Shown: positions 17,351 to 25,793 of the stretch, piece by piece
Position numbering within the stretch: the stretch's first letter is position 1
Layout of the letters: each line of letters opens with the position of its first letter
NCBI RefSeq assembly: GCF_000284315.1
Contig: NC_017094.1
Location: forward strand, 1,829,486-1,893,485
Length of the DNA stretch: 64,000 nucleotides
DNA from: Leptospirillum ferrooxidans C2-3
GTDB taxonomy: Bacteria > Nitrospirota > Leptospirillia > Leptospirillales > Leptospirillaceae
Reading direction: 5' to 3'
Notes under the pieces: model-generated
The model's database searches: none
Told to the model about the DNA's origin: nothing
What the model saw: only the letters and a program-made list of their open reading frames with translations
Position numbers and translations under genes: made by a program

Positions 17351-18601
17351 TTATACAATTTGCTCTGGCTGATAATTGACATGCTTGATCAAAAGCTCTT
17401 TCAGTCGAAGAGGTGCTTCCGTGATGGGAAGCTGGGAATCATAGATATCCCCCTTTATGCCGTTGCGAACAAAACACTCATGCAACATTTTCAAACCCTT
17501 CACATATTCCGGACCACTTCGACGAACAACCCAAATCAGATCCTTGTTCAACACACCTTCGGCATTCATGTCATCAAGAGCCTTGGCAAGACCTTCCCCA
17601 AGAGTGACGTCGATTCTGGTATTACTGGCCGTTCCTCCACAAACCAGAACAGCCTTCAGTCCCGGCTTTGATAGAATGATACGGGCGATCTTGTACATTT
17701 TTTCAGCGGGTGGGTTACCACCAATATCGGTCAGGTTTGCCACGCGAAGGCCGGCTTCGATCGCTGTCTCTGCAGTCACAGTGCTACCGCCACCGCCAAA
17801 TGTCATCAGAGCAACATCCCCGTCGAGCTCAACATAAGAACCGGCCTTACCCCGATGATCCCCCTGATCGATCAGGATGGCATCCTGCTCTCTCTGGGAA
17901 AGGGGACGACCCATGTCACCACGGGCAGAAAAACGAACGGATGGTGGGACTGCTGCATCATCGTCCAAGAGGACAACGGCATCAGCGGCGACCAGTTTTT
18001 TCTTGTCTCCGACCTTGGCAACAACGAGCGGATTAATCTCCAGAAGTCGGCACTCCGTTTCCCAGAATGCTTTATAAACATTGACAATGACTTCAGAAAG
18101 GGGACGAAGCATCTCTGGATCAGAAAATCCGATTCCAACCAAAAACTTTCTGATCTGGTACGGATAGACAGAACGGACATCTCCAACAATATAAGTATGG
18201 ATCAGCTTGTGATCGATCTCCTCGACCTCCATTCCGCCATGCTCACTAAATGTAATGGCAGGAGCACGATCCTTGGTCGAATAGGTAACGCTCAAATAAT
18301 ATTCTTTCTGGATGTCCAGTTTTTCACAGACAATCGCTCCGACAGATTTCTCACCATAGACATCACGAGTTGCAAGATCCTTGAATACCTCTACTGCCTT
18401 TGATTTGTCGGTGACAACTTTTACCGCTCCGGCCTTCCCCCTCTTCCCGACAAGAACCATCGATTTAATAACGACCGCTGGCTGCTTTTCGATAAATTCA
18501 CGGACTTTCTCTGTTGGCTCAGTAGCAAAAACAAACTTTGGCGCAGGAATCTGAAATTTCTTATAGATAGATTCGAGTGCCTCATGCTCATAAAGTTTCA
18601 T
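17351..18601 (-). CDS. ccsA: Citryl-CoA synthetase large subunit
   Basis: The SucC-like ATP-grasp subunit of citryl-CoA synthetase. At 416 residues it starts MKLYEHEALESIYKKF and has the nucleotide loop KSMVLVGKRGKAGAVKVV, then the ligase segment DLIWVVRRSGPEYVKGLKML. The divergence from the SucC encoded in this same window, and the pairing with ccsB, support citryl-CoA over succinyl-CoA specificity. It is the first gene of the ccsAB-ORF49-acnA transcript. Confidence 0.93.
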   Translation of the reverse strand: MKLYEHEALESIYKKFQIPAPKFVFATEPTEKVREFIEKQPAVVIKSMVLVGKRGKAGAVKVVTDKSKAVEVFKDLATRDVYGEKSVGAIVCEKLDIQKEYYLSVTYSTKDRAPAITFSEHGGMEVEEIDHKLIHTYIVGDVRSVYPYQIRKFLVGIGFSDPEMLRPLSEVIVNVYKAFWETECRLLEINPLVVAKVGDKKKLVAADAVVLLDDDAAVPPSVRFSARGDMGRPLSQREQDAILIDQGDHRGKAGSYVELDGDVALMTFGGGGSTVTAETAIEAGLRVANLTDIGGNPPAEKMYKIARIILSKPGLKAVLVCGGTASNTRIDVTLGEGLAKALDDMNAEGVLNKDLIWVVRRSGPEYVKGLKMLHECFVRNGIKGDIYDSQLPITEAPLRLKELLIKHVNYQPEQIV

Positions 18602-18681
18602 GCAGAACGGCTCCTTGGGGGCTAAACGGATCCAGATTGTTTGATGGATGAAATTTCATTCCAGAATTGGAAAATACGGGC

Positions 18682-18711
18682 ATCCTACATTAATCTTTTC
18701 CATTCAGTCAA
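18682..18711 (-). promoter_or_regulatory. Candidate promoter for ccsAB-acnA
   Basis: The minus strand shows TTGACT (18711-18706), an 18-nt spacer and TAGGAT (18687-18682), about 80 nt before the ccsA start. Confidence 0.5.
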
Positions 18712-18743
18712 TCAGTTGGCAATTTCATCCTTATTCAAGCCGA

Positions 18744-18772
18744 TTGACAAATTCCTTTCCCTTGCCTAGAAT
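18744..18772 (+). promoter_or_regulatory. Promoter of tRNA-Glu
   Basis: TTGACA (18744-18749), a 17-nt spacer and TAGAAT (18767-18772), 32 nt before the tRNA. Near-consensus sigma-70 spacing. Confidence 0.75.
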
Positions 18773-18803
18773 CATTTGGCTTTTCAATTCACAGCACACT
18801 CAC

Positions 18804-18881
18804 GTCCCCATCGTCTAGTTAGGCCTAGGACATCGCCCTTTCACGGCGGTAACACCGGTTCAAATCCGGTTGGGGACGCCA
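18804..18881 (+). tRNA. tRNA-Glu (anticodon TTC)
   Basis: Acceptor arms GTCCCCA and TGGGGAC pair over 7 bp. The anticodon loop reads CCTTTCACG with anticodon TTC, and the T arm is CCGGTTCAAATCCGG. CCA is encoded (18879-18881). All cloverleaf arms can be drawn by eye. Confidence 0.95.
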
Positions 18882-19034
18882 TCCGTTTCCGTACAACCAA
18901 TCTCTCCCCAAAAAAACCACAGGACATCTCTTCAATATCCCTGCCCATTAATCATGACTGATGGAATCTAGGCAATACACCATATCAGATGTTACACTCC
19001 AAAAAAACGTACATGTTCCTTGGAGATCAGAAAA

Positions 19035-19835
19035 ATGATCAATGCCAAACTTTCCGTTGCACCAAGCGTTGACGAGATTGCCGCCAAACTGGAAACACTG
19101 ACTTGCGATCGATGTGATATGGGCAATCTTCTCCCTTTTGACTTTACCTTCGCTTTCCAGCCAATTGTGGATATCAATACAAGAACAACTCATTCCTATG
19201 AAGCACTGATTCGCGGAATTCATGGTGAAGGAGCCCAGACAATCCTATCCCGAGTTGACTGGGAGACCCGATTCCGATTTGACCAGCTTTGCCGGGCAAA
19301 AGTCATAACACTCGCGAGCCAGCTTGGAGTCGATACCTTTCTCAATATCAATTTTCTTGTCAATGCCGTCTATAACCCTGACCACTGCATCCAGCTCACC
19401 CTTGAAGTCGCCCGAAAAATGAACTTTCCTGTGGAGAAGATTATCCTTGAAACAACAGAGGAAGAAAAAATAGAAGACCCCAATTTTCTCCGGAAGGTTC
19501 TCGATGGCTACCGAAAGCACGGCCTTTTGATTGCTATCGACGATTTTGGAGAGGGTTATTCCAGCCTGAACCTTCTGGCCCAGTTGCGACCGGAGTATCT
19601 GAAGCTTGACCGACTGCTGATCTCGGAAATTCAGAATGACAAAACCAAGGCAATCATCGTCGAAGCAATTGTCAAACTCTGCCAGACTCTTTCAGTCAAG
19701 GTGATTGGAGAGGGTGTGGAAACCGTTGAAGAAGCAAGGATTCTGAGAGATATGGGCGTCTATCTCTTTCAAGGATATTTTTTCGCTCGACCTGGCTTCG
19801 AAATGCTTCCTCCTGTTTCAAACTGGACTTTCTGA
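19035..19835 (+). CDS. EAL-domain cyclic-di-GMP phosphodiesterase
   Basis: About 266 residues, nearly all EAL domain, predicted to hydrolyse c-di-GMP to pGpG. The catalytic set looks complete: EALIRG, FLNINF, ILETTEEE, AIDDFGEGYSSL, YLKLDR, IGEGVE and FQGYFFARP. A short N-terminal segment carries CDRC and no sensor domain I recognise. ATG 19035 with GGAGA upstream is preferred to the in-frame TTG 19020. It lies alone between tRNA-Glu and a convergent EAL gene. Confidence 0.9.
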   Translation: MINAKLSVAPSVDEIAAKLETLTCDRCDMGNLLPFDFTFAFQPIVDINTRTTHSYEALIRGIHGEGAQTILSRVDWETRFRFDQLCRAKVITLASQLGVDTFLNINFLVNAVYNPDHCIQLTLEVARKMNFPVEKIILETTEEEKIEDPNFLRKVLDGYRKHGLLIAIDDFGEGYSSLNLLAQLRPEYLKLDRLLISEIQNDKTKAIIVEAIVKLCQTLSVKVIGEGVETVEEARILRDMGVYLFQGYFFARPGFEMLPPVSNWTF

Positions 19836-19851
19836 ACACCCGCAGGAACAG

Positions 19852-21108
19852 TTATCCGGAGCTATCTGACCAATCGACGTCGACACAAAAAACAACAGCG
19901 TCAGAAGAGCTTTCAAATGCGAGGGAAACAGTCCGGCAAAGATGTGCCCCTGTCAGGGAGAGATAGGGTGGAGAAATCTGGGGCACCCCCTTGTGGCTGA
20001 TTGCGCTTTGAAAATACCCTCTCCGAGCCCAGTTTGCTCCTTTGGCATCCTGAATCGGATCGAAACGGCTATCGCAAAAGTTCTGGACATCTCTCAGGGT
20101 TATGGTCTCTCCCAGTTGAAATCCCTGTCCATCAAGCATATAGAATCGAATGACTCCAAAAGCGCTGAAGGTGTCAAAGACATCGGCTTCCAACACTTCC
20201 GAATGACTTGTTGAAGGCATTTTGCCAGCAAATGACAGAAGGGATTCCGCAATATTTAAAACCGAAGCTTCGCTCTTATTGTTTCGCATGGAAAGGAGAA
20301 GCGTTTCATCCATTCTCTTGTCCGACAACGGGGTTATTCTGGAAAAAACCGGACCCGGTCTTGCAAAATAAAACCCCTGCACGAAATCCGCTTCTGTCTC
20401 AAACACCACCCTAGCTTCCTCTTCTGTCTCAACACCCTCCAGAACAACAAGCGACCCGGACTCGCGAAGAAGAGAAACGATGCCCGGAAGCAGCCGTCGA
20501 ATCCTTTTATTTTCTGCAGCGCCCCGGATCATCGATCGATCCACTTTCACAAGGTCCGGCTTGAACGACCAGATCCGGTCAAAATTGGAATGTCCCGCAC
20601 CGAAATCGTCAATCGCCAATAGGCATCCTATCTGCCGATAATACTCACCGGCCTCCGACAAGAGTTTTTCATCATCGATTCCACTTTCGAGAATCTCGAC
20701 AACCACCTGAGAGGGAAGAACAGAAAAGTGAGAAAGAATATCTTCAAAAAAACTGCCATATTCACGACCTGCAACCGCCGCATAGGGATCCAGATTTAAA
20801 AAAAGCCATTGCTTTTCTTTCGGGCGAAGAGAAAGATTGGCCAGATGCAGTGACCTTAGGAGGCGGTCCAGAAAGACCCTATCTCCTCCGTTTTTCCCGG
20901 GTAAAGAGAGAATCTCCATCGCAGAGACCGTACGCCCATCCGGGGCGATGCCTCTTACAAGAGCCTCGGATCCACCTGTGCGACAATGGAACAAACTAAA
21001 GATTGGCTGAAAAACACTTTCGAGAATGTATCCACCAAAATGCCCAACAAAATGATCTTCCCTGCGCTCAAGTCGTGAAAGGATTTCCTTAAAATGAGTG
21101 CTTCGCAC
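19852..21108 (-). CDS. EAL-domain phosphodiesterase with C-terminal Cache-like domain
   Basis: About 418 residues. The EAL domain (about residues 30-260) has an intact catalytic set: SEALVRG, FLNLDP, VEILESG, AIDDFGAGHSNF, LVKVDR, LEGVE and QGFYFARP. The C-terminal region (about 270-415) ends in the type of strand and helix pattern seen in YkuI_C/Cache-like ligand-binding domains (ISPPYLSLTGAHLCRTVSL). GTG 21108 is preferred, with GGAG 5 nt upstream; the in-frame TTG 21129 would place that site inside the gene. Confidence 0.85.
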   Translation of the reverse strand: MRSTHFKEILSRLERREDHFVGHFGGYILESVFQPIFSLFHCRTGGSEALVRGIAPDGRTVSAMEILSLPGKNGGDRVFLDRLLRSLHLANLSLRPKEKQWLFLNLDPYAAVAGREYGSFFEDILSHFSVLPSQVVVEILESGIDDEKLLSEAGEYYRQIGCLLAIDDFGAGHSNFDRIWSFKPDLVKVDRSMIRGAAENKRIRRLLPGIVSLLRESGSLVVLEGVETEEEARVVFETEADFVQGFYFARPGPVFSRITPLSDKRMDETLLLSMRNNKSEASVLNIAESLLSFAGKMPSTSHSEVLEADVFDTFSAFGVIRFYMLDGQGFQLGETITLRDVQNFCDSRFDPIQDAKGANWARRGYFQSAISHKGVPQISPPYLSLTGAHLCRTVSLAFESSSDAVVFCVDVDWSDSSG

Positions 21109-21133
21109 TTTTACTCCTTGCGCAGACAATATT

Positions 21134-21176
21134 CAGAATGAACAGACTCCATAAAAATCAATTCTTGTTCATTCTG
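21134..21176. promoter_or_regulatory. Inverted repeat between divergent EAL and methyltransferase genes
   Basis: Perfect 11-bp arms CAGAATGAACA (21134-21144) and TGTTCATTCTG (21166-21176), 32 bp centre to centre, which is about three helical turns. The surrounding 190 bp is AT rich and holds no gene. It could be an operator bound on one DNA face and serve both divergent genes. Confidence 0.5.
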
Positions 21177-21299
21177 CACTAGTTTGGATCTTCGAACAAG
21201 GAAGAAGAAAATCGATGGAGCCTACAGACAAGACAAAAAGAGATTTCAATACGATAAATAAAATAATATTATCGTAAAAATCAATTTGAAGGAGAAGGA

Positions 21300-21905
21300 A
21301 TGGCTTCCAAATTATTCGCGCAATTCTATGACCGGATGATCCGCAGGATGGAAAGGACCTACTTTTCTCCTGTCAGAGAATCCCTCATGCCAAACATCGA
21401 AGGAGATCTTCTCGAAATCGGATCCGGAACCGGGGCCAACATCCACTATCTTCCCCCAAAAGGACGGAAAGTCTTTCTGGAATATAATCCATGGATGCTC
21501 CGGGAATCTCTTAAAAAATCCCTAAAAGAACTTGGAGATCCAGTTATTGGATCTGGATCCGAACTTCCTTTCAGGGAAGGCTCCTTCGATACTGTACTGA
21601 TCACACTTGTTCTTTGTTCTGTGGGAAACTTACCGAAGACTGTCGAAGAGATCGATAGGGTCCTGAAACCTGGGGGAAAGGTTCTGGTGCTTGAACATGT
21701 TGTCAGTGAAAAAGGATGGATGGCAACCATTCAAAGGGCCATCACACCCATCTGGAGACACCTCGCTGACGGTTGCCACCTTGACCGGGATATCGACAGA
21801 GAGCTTCAAATCTTTTTTGGCTTAAGAGAGCAGCACCGGTTCCTGATCCAGAACACACCCTTCATTTACGGAGTCTACGAAAAAATCAGAAAGCCAGAAA
21901 CTTGA
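21300..21905 (+). CDS. Class I SAM-dependent methyltransferase (METTL7-like)
   Basis: A 201-residue Rossmann methyltransferase. The SAM site is LLEIGSGTGANIHYLP near residue 38, followed by the acidic loop and post-motif LKPGGKVLVLEHV. The N-terminal YDRMIRRMERTYF and the C-terminal CHLDRDIDREL resemble the METTL7/phospholipid-methyltransferase group. The substrate is unknown. GAAGGAG lies upstream of ATG 21300. Convergent with ppk2, whose stop is 8 nt away. Confidence 0.85.
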   Translation: MASKLFAQFYDRMIRRMERTYFSPVRESLMPNIEGDLLEIGSGTGANIHYLPPKGRKVFLEYNPWMLRESLKKSLKELGDPVIGSGSELPFREGSFDTVLITLVLCSVGNLPKTVEEIDRVLKPGGKVLVLEHVVSEKGWMATIQRAITPIWRHLADGCHLDRDIDRELQIFFGLREQHRFLIQNTPFIYGVYEKIRKPET

Positions 21906-21913
21906 GAAAACGG

Positions 21914-22783
21914 TCAAGATTCAAGTTGCTTTCGAATGGCTTTGAGCTCCCGGACACGATCCGCTCCCACCTCCGGAGTTTTCATGTCGAGACCCTTCAT
22001 GGTTTCAAGAATGATACCGGAGATCAATAGCCGGGCATTTTTTTTGTCATCGGCGGGAATCACATACCATGGTGCATGATCAAGGCTGGTATGGGAGAGA
22101 CACTCTTCATACGCCTGCATGTACTTTCCCCAGAACTTCCGTTCTGTCATATCCGCTTCTGAAAACTTCCAGTTTTTGGCCGGGTTGTCAATGCGCTCAA
22201 TAAATCGTTTTTTTTGTTCCTCCTCCGAAAGATGGAGAAAAAATTTGATGACTCTTGTCCCATTTCTGGTGAGATGCTTTTCAAGCTCCCGAATGGACTG
22301 ATAACGATATGCCCAGATGCTGTTTTCATCTTTGGGAAGGTCAGAAAGCCCCTGGGCTTTCAGGATCTCCGGGTGAACCCTGACAATCAGGACCTCTTCA
22401 TAATAGGAGCGGTTAAAAATTCCAATTCTTCCCCTTTCCGGGAGACATCTTGATGTCCGCCAGAGAAAATCGTGCTCAAGCTCTTCAGCGCTGGGGTGTT
22501 TAAAACTGTATACCTGACACCCCTGAGGATTGACACCAGACATTACATGGGAAATCGCTCCATCTTTTCCAGCTGCGTCCATCGCCTGAAAAATCAACAG
22601 GAGAGAGTGGCTGTTTGAGGCATAAAGGAGATATTGTTGACTTGAAAGCTCCGCTATATGCTTGGACAAAAGCTTTTCGTACTGACTTTTTGACTTATAC
22701 AGGGGCTCTGTCCGGGTTGGATACTGAGCCAGGTCGACCCGGGATCCTTCTTTGACCTGGAATTGGGCAAACCGTTTTTTCAC
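21914..22783 (-). CDS. ppk2: Polyphosphate kinase 2 family protein
   Basis: PPK2 enzymes transfer phosphate between polyphosphate and nucleoside mono- or diphosphates. About 289 residues with the Walker A-type motif [16 protein letters not shown], the lid-region motif [16 protein letters not shown] and [14 protein letters not shown]. This is the single-domain class I architecture. The open frame extends into zwf, but GTG 22783 with GGGAGAGG upstream lies just after the zwf stop and is chosen; ATG 22852 is an alternative. It is the last gene of the pgm-glgP-gnd-zwf operon. Confidence 0.92.
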   Translation of the reverse strand: MKKRFAQFQVKEGSRVDLAQYPTRTEPLYKSKSQYEKLLSKHIAELSSQQYLLYASNSHSLLLIFQAMDAAGKDGAISHVMSGVNPQGCQVYSFKHPSAEELEHDFLWRTSRCLPERGRIGIFNRSYYEEVLIVRVHPEILKAQGLSDLPKDENSIWAYRYQSIRELEKHLTRNGTRVIKFFLHLSEEEQKKRFIERIDNPAKNWKFSEADMTERKFWGKYMQAYEECLSHTSLDHAPWYVIPADDKKNARLLISGIILETMKGLDMKTPEVGADRVRELKAIRKQLES

Positions 22784-22814
22784 CAGCACCACCTCTCCCT
22801 TTTTTGGGAAGAAC

Positions 22815-24353
22815 TCATGAATGCTTTTTCTTGGACAGCCCGTCAGGCTCATTGTAAATCGGCCAAAAATGTTCCGGCTTTTCCAAAAGACCAAGAGTTG
22901 CTTCAGGCCCCCAGGAACCTGCCGGGTAGTTGGGAAAGTCACTCGGAGGTGCCATGGACCAAGTTTCAATGACCGGGGAAAGAAGACTCCACGCCGCATC
23001 TATCTGATCTGAACGCATAAACAATGTGGCATCATTTCGCATCACATCCCAGAGAAGTGTTTCATACGCTTCCGGAGAGGGTGTCATAAACGACTCCTGG
23101 TAAGAAAACTTCATCTCGACCGGCCTGAGATGGAGCTTCTGGCCCGGATATTTTGCCTGAAAACGAAGGATGATCCCCTCCTCCGGCTGAATGGAGATCA
23201 CAAGCCTTGCCGGCTGCCAGCCGAGGGAAGCTTCCATCGGGAATGAACGATGGGGTACCTGACGAAATGTAATGACAATTTCTGAAATCTGACGGGGAAG
23301 TCGTTTGCCCGTACGGAGATAAAAGGGAACATTTTGCCACCGCCAGTTATCCACAAAAAGCTTCAGTGCCGCAAAGGTTTCCGTTCCGGAATCCTTCGAA
23401 ACACCTTCCTCCTGGCGATATCCAGGCACTTTTTTTTGAGCGATCCAGCCTTCTCCATACTGTCCCCTGACCGCCACCGAATGAACCAGCTCCATTGGTA
23501 TCGGACGAACAGCATGAAGAACATCAACCTTCTTGTTTCGGATTTCATCGGCATCAAAATCAACCATTGGCTCCATTGCCACAAGACACAGAAGTTGCAT
23601 CAAATGGTTCTGGACCATATCCCTGAGAGTTCCGGCCCCGTCAAAATAAGACCCCCTGTGCTCAACACCCACTGTTTCAGCAACCGTGATCGTGACACAT
23701 TCCACATAGTGACGATTCCAGAGAGGCTCAAAGATCGGATTGGCAAAGCGGAACGCCAAGATATTCTGGACCGTTTCTTTCCCCAGATAATGGTCTATAC
23801 GGAAAATCTGGGACTCGTCGAAGCTCTCGGAGAGTGTCTGATTCAATGCCCGGGAGGATTCCCGGTCATAGCCGATGGGCTTTTCGATCACCAGCCTTGA
23901 ACACTCCAGATCATCGGATAAACCGGCACCTTTCAGATACTTGGGAATCTCCCCAAAAAGACTTGGAGGCGTCGCCATATAAAAAATGCGCTGAGTCTTT
24001 TCTTTCCATAGAGCATCAATCTCGTTACAACGAGCCGCAAGAGCGGAATACGTTTCTGACTTTTTAAAATCTCCCCTGAGATAAAAAATCTGGCTTGAAA
24101 ACGCATCCCAGTCCTCGGGGGTCACTTTCCCCACCCTGGAAAAAGAGTTCACTCCATCAAAGAAGTGCTTTCTGATCTTATCGTCCGCAAAATCATTTCG
24201 ATCGACGCAGATGATTGCAAAGTGATTCGTGATGCTTTTGGCCCGGTACAGATCAAAAAGGGCCGGCACCAGCTTTCGCCAGGTCAGATCTCCTCCACCC
24301 CCGAAAATGACAAAGATCGTCGATGGAGCCTTGTCGTGATTCGGGGCCATCAT
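22815..24353 (-). CDS. zwf: Glucose-6-phosphate 1-dehydrogenase
   Basis: Oxidises glucose 6-phosphate to 6-phosphogluconolactone, yielding NADPH. At 512 residues it has the NADP motif [17 protein letters not shown] and the substrate signature [13 protein letters not shown] near residue 175. It starts at ATG 24353, overlapping the gnd stop by 4 nt. No 6-phosphogluconolactonase gene is present in this operon. Confidence 0.97.
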   Translation of the reverse strand: MMAPNHDKAPSTIFVIFGGGGDLTWRKLVPALFDLYRAKSITNHFAIICVDRNDFADDKIRKHFFDGVNSFSRVGKVTPEDWDAFSSQIFYLRGDFKKSETYSALAARCNEIDALWKEKTQRIFYMATPPSLFGEIPKYLKGAGLSDDLECSRLVIEKPIGYDRESSRALNQTLSESFDESQIFRIDHYLGKETVQNILAFRFANPIFEPLWNRHYVECVTITVAETVGVEHRGSYFDGAGTLRDMVQNHLMQLLCLVAMEPMVDFDADEIRNKKVDVLHAVRPIPMELVHSVAVRGQYGEGWIAQKKVPGYRQEEGVSKDSGTETFAALKLFVDNWRWQNVPFYLRTGKRLPRQISEIVITFRQVPHRSFPMEASLGWQPARLVISIQPEEGIILRFQAKYPGQKLHLRPVEMKFSYQESFMTPSPEAYETLLWDVMRNDATLFMRSDQIDAAWSLLSPVIETWSMAPPSDFPNYPAGSWGPEATLGLLEKPEHFWPIYNEPDGLSKKKHS

Positions 24354-25777
24354 GACTCATCCCAATCTGTGTGGAAGACACCCTTGCGATCGATTCGCTC
24401 ATAAGTATGGGATCCAAAAAAATCCCGCTGGGCCTGAATCAGGTTGGACGGAAGCCATTCACTTCGATAAGCGTCAAGGTATGAAAGAGTCGACAAGAGA
24501 GCCGGAACAGGGATCCCCATTTTGATGGCTTCAATGCTCACCAATCTCAGCTGCTCCTGATGATCGGCCACGATCTTTGCAAAAGCGGGATCAAGGAGAA
24601 GATTGGGAAGAGAGGGAGAACGTCGGTATACACTCCTGATATCTTCCAGGATGGTGGCACGGATAATGCACCCTCCGCGCCAGATTCTCGCGATCGCTTC
24701 AAGATCGAGCCCATACCCTTGATGGAAGGATGCGACCGACAAGAGGGCCATCCCCTGAGAATAGACCAGAAGCATGGAAGCAATCATCGCGCTTTTGAGC
24801 TTTGAGACAAACTCGGCCTTCTCCCCAGCATAAGGTATCGCGGGACGGGAAAGATTGGACTTTGCAATGGACCTTTCAGAGTGAAGAACGGATAAATTCC
24901 TCATCGCAACAGCCACATCGATCGTCGGAGTCGGTACTGAAAGTTCCATAGCGCTTTCAGACGTCCACATGCCCGTTCCCTTTTGAGCTGCAGCACCCTT
25001 GATTTCATCAATCAGGTCTTTTTGGGTTTCGGAATCTTTCCGGCCAAAGATCTCACCGGTGATCTCCATCAGATAACCGGTCAAACCTTCCTTGTTCCAG
25101 TCTTTGTAAACCTGCTCCAGCTCACGATTGCCCAGACCAAGCCCCCTCTTCATCAGATCATAGGACTCTGAAATCAACTGCATCAGGGCATATTCGATCC
25201 CGTTGTGAACCATCTTGACAAAATGGCCGGAAGACCCTGGTCCGATATGGGTCACACAAGGCTCTCCATTGACCTTTGCAGAGGCCGCCTCAAGAATCGG
25301 CTTCACCCGTCCATAAGCTTCCGGGCGTCCACCTGGCATGATGCTTGGCCCGTAACGGGCCCCCTTTTCACCGCCCGACACACCCATTCCCATGAACCAC
25401 ACCCCTTTTGCATAGAGCGACTTCTCCCGGATATCGGTATCTTTATAGTCAGAGTTCCCCGCATCAATGATCAAATCCCCCGGTTCCAGGAAAGAGAGAA
25501 GCTCATTGATGACAGAATCAACAGCCGAACCCGCGGGAACGAGCATCATGACAGCCCTCGGTTTTTTCAGCAGAGCGATAAAAGTGCCAAGATCATTTGA
25601 ACCACTGACATCGTGATTCGCCCCTTCCTTCAAAAAAGCTTGGACCTTCGCAACATCCCTGTCGTATCCAGCCACAGGAAAATTGTGATCAGCCATATTC
25701 AAAAGGAGGTTGCGCCCCATCACTCCAAGACCGATCATGCCCAGTTCAAAACGACTGCCTGTTTTCTCTTCGTTCAA
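24350..25777 (-). CDS. gnd: 6-phosphogluconate dehydrogenase (decarboxylating)
   Basis: Converts 6-phosphogluconate to ribulose 5-phosphate, CO2 and NADPH. The protein has the NADP motif [35 protein letters not shown], and the catalytic [15 protein letters not shown]. The open frame is 544 codons, but a TTG at 25777 with AAGGAGG 6 nt upstream gives 475 residues, the usual Gnd length. The extra upstream frame overlaps glgP and is not real. Confidence 0.95.
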   Translation of the reverse strand: MNEEKTGSRFELGMIGLGVMGRNLLLNMADHNFPVAGYDRDVAKVQAFLKEGANHDVSGSNDLGTFIALLKKPRAVMMLVPAGSAVDSVINELLSFLEPGDLIIDAGNSDYKDTDIREKSLYAKGVWFMGMGVSGGEKGARYGPSIMPGGRPEAYGRVKPILEAASAKVNGEPCVTHIGPGSSGHFVKMVHNGIEYALMQLISESYDLMKRGLGLGNRELEQVYKDWNKEGLTGYLMEITGEIFGRKDSETQKDLIDEIKGAAAQKGTGMWTSESAMELSVPTPTIDVAVAMRNLSVLHSERSIAKSNLSRPAIPYAGEKAEFVSKLKSAMIASMLLVYSQGMALLSVASFHQGYGLDLEAIARIWRGGCIIRATILEDIRSVYRRSPSLPNLLLDPAFAKIVADHQEQLRLVSIEAIKMGIPVPALLSTLSYLDAYRSEWLPSNLIQAQRDFFGSHTYERIDRKGVFHTDWDES

Positions 25778-25793
25778 GATAAACCTCCTTGTT

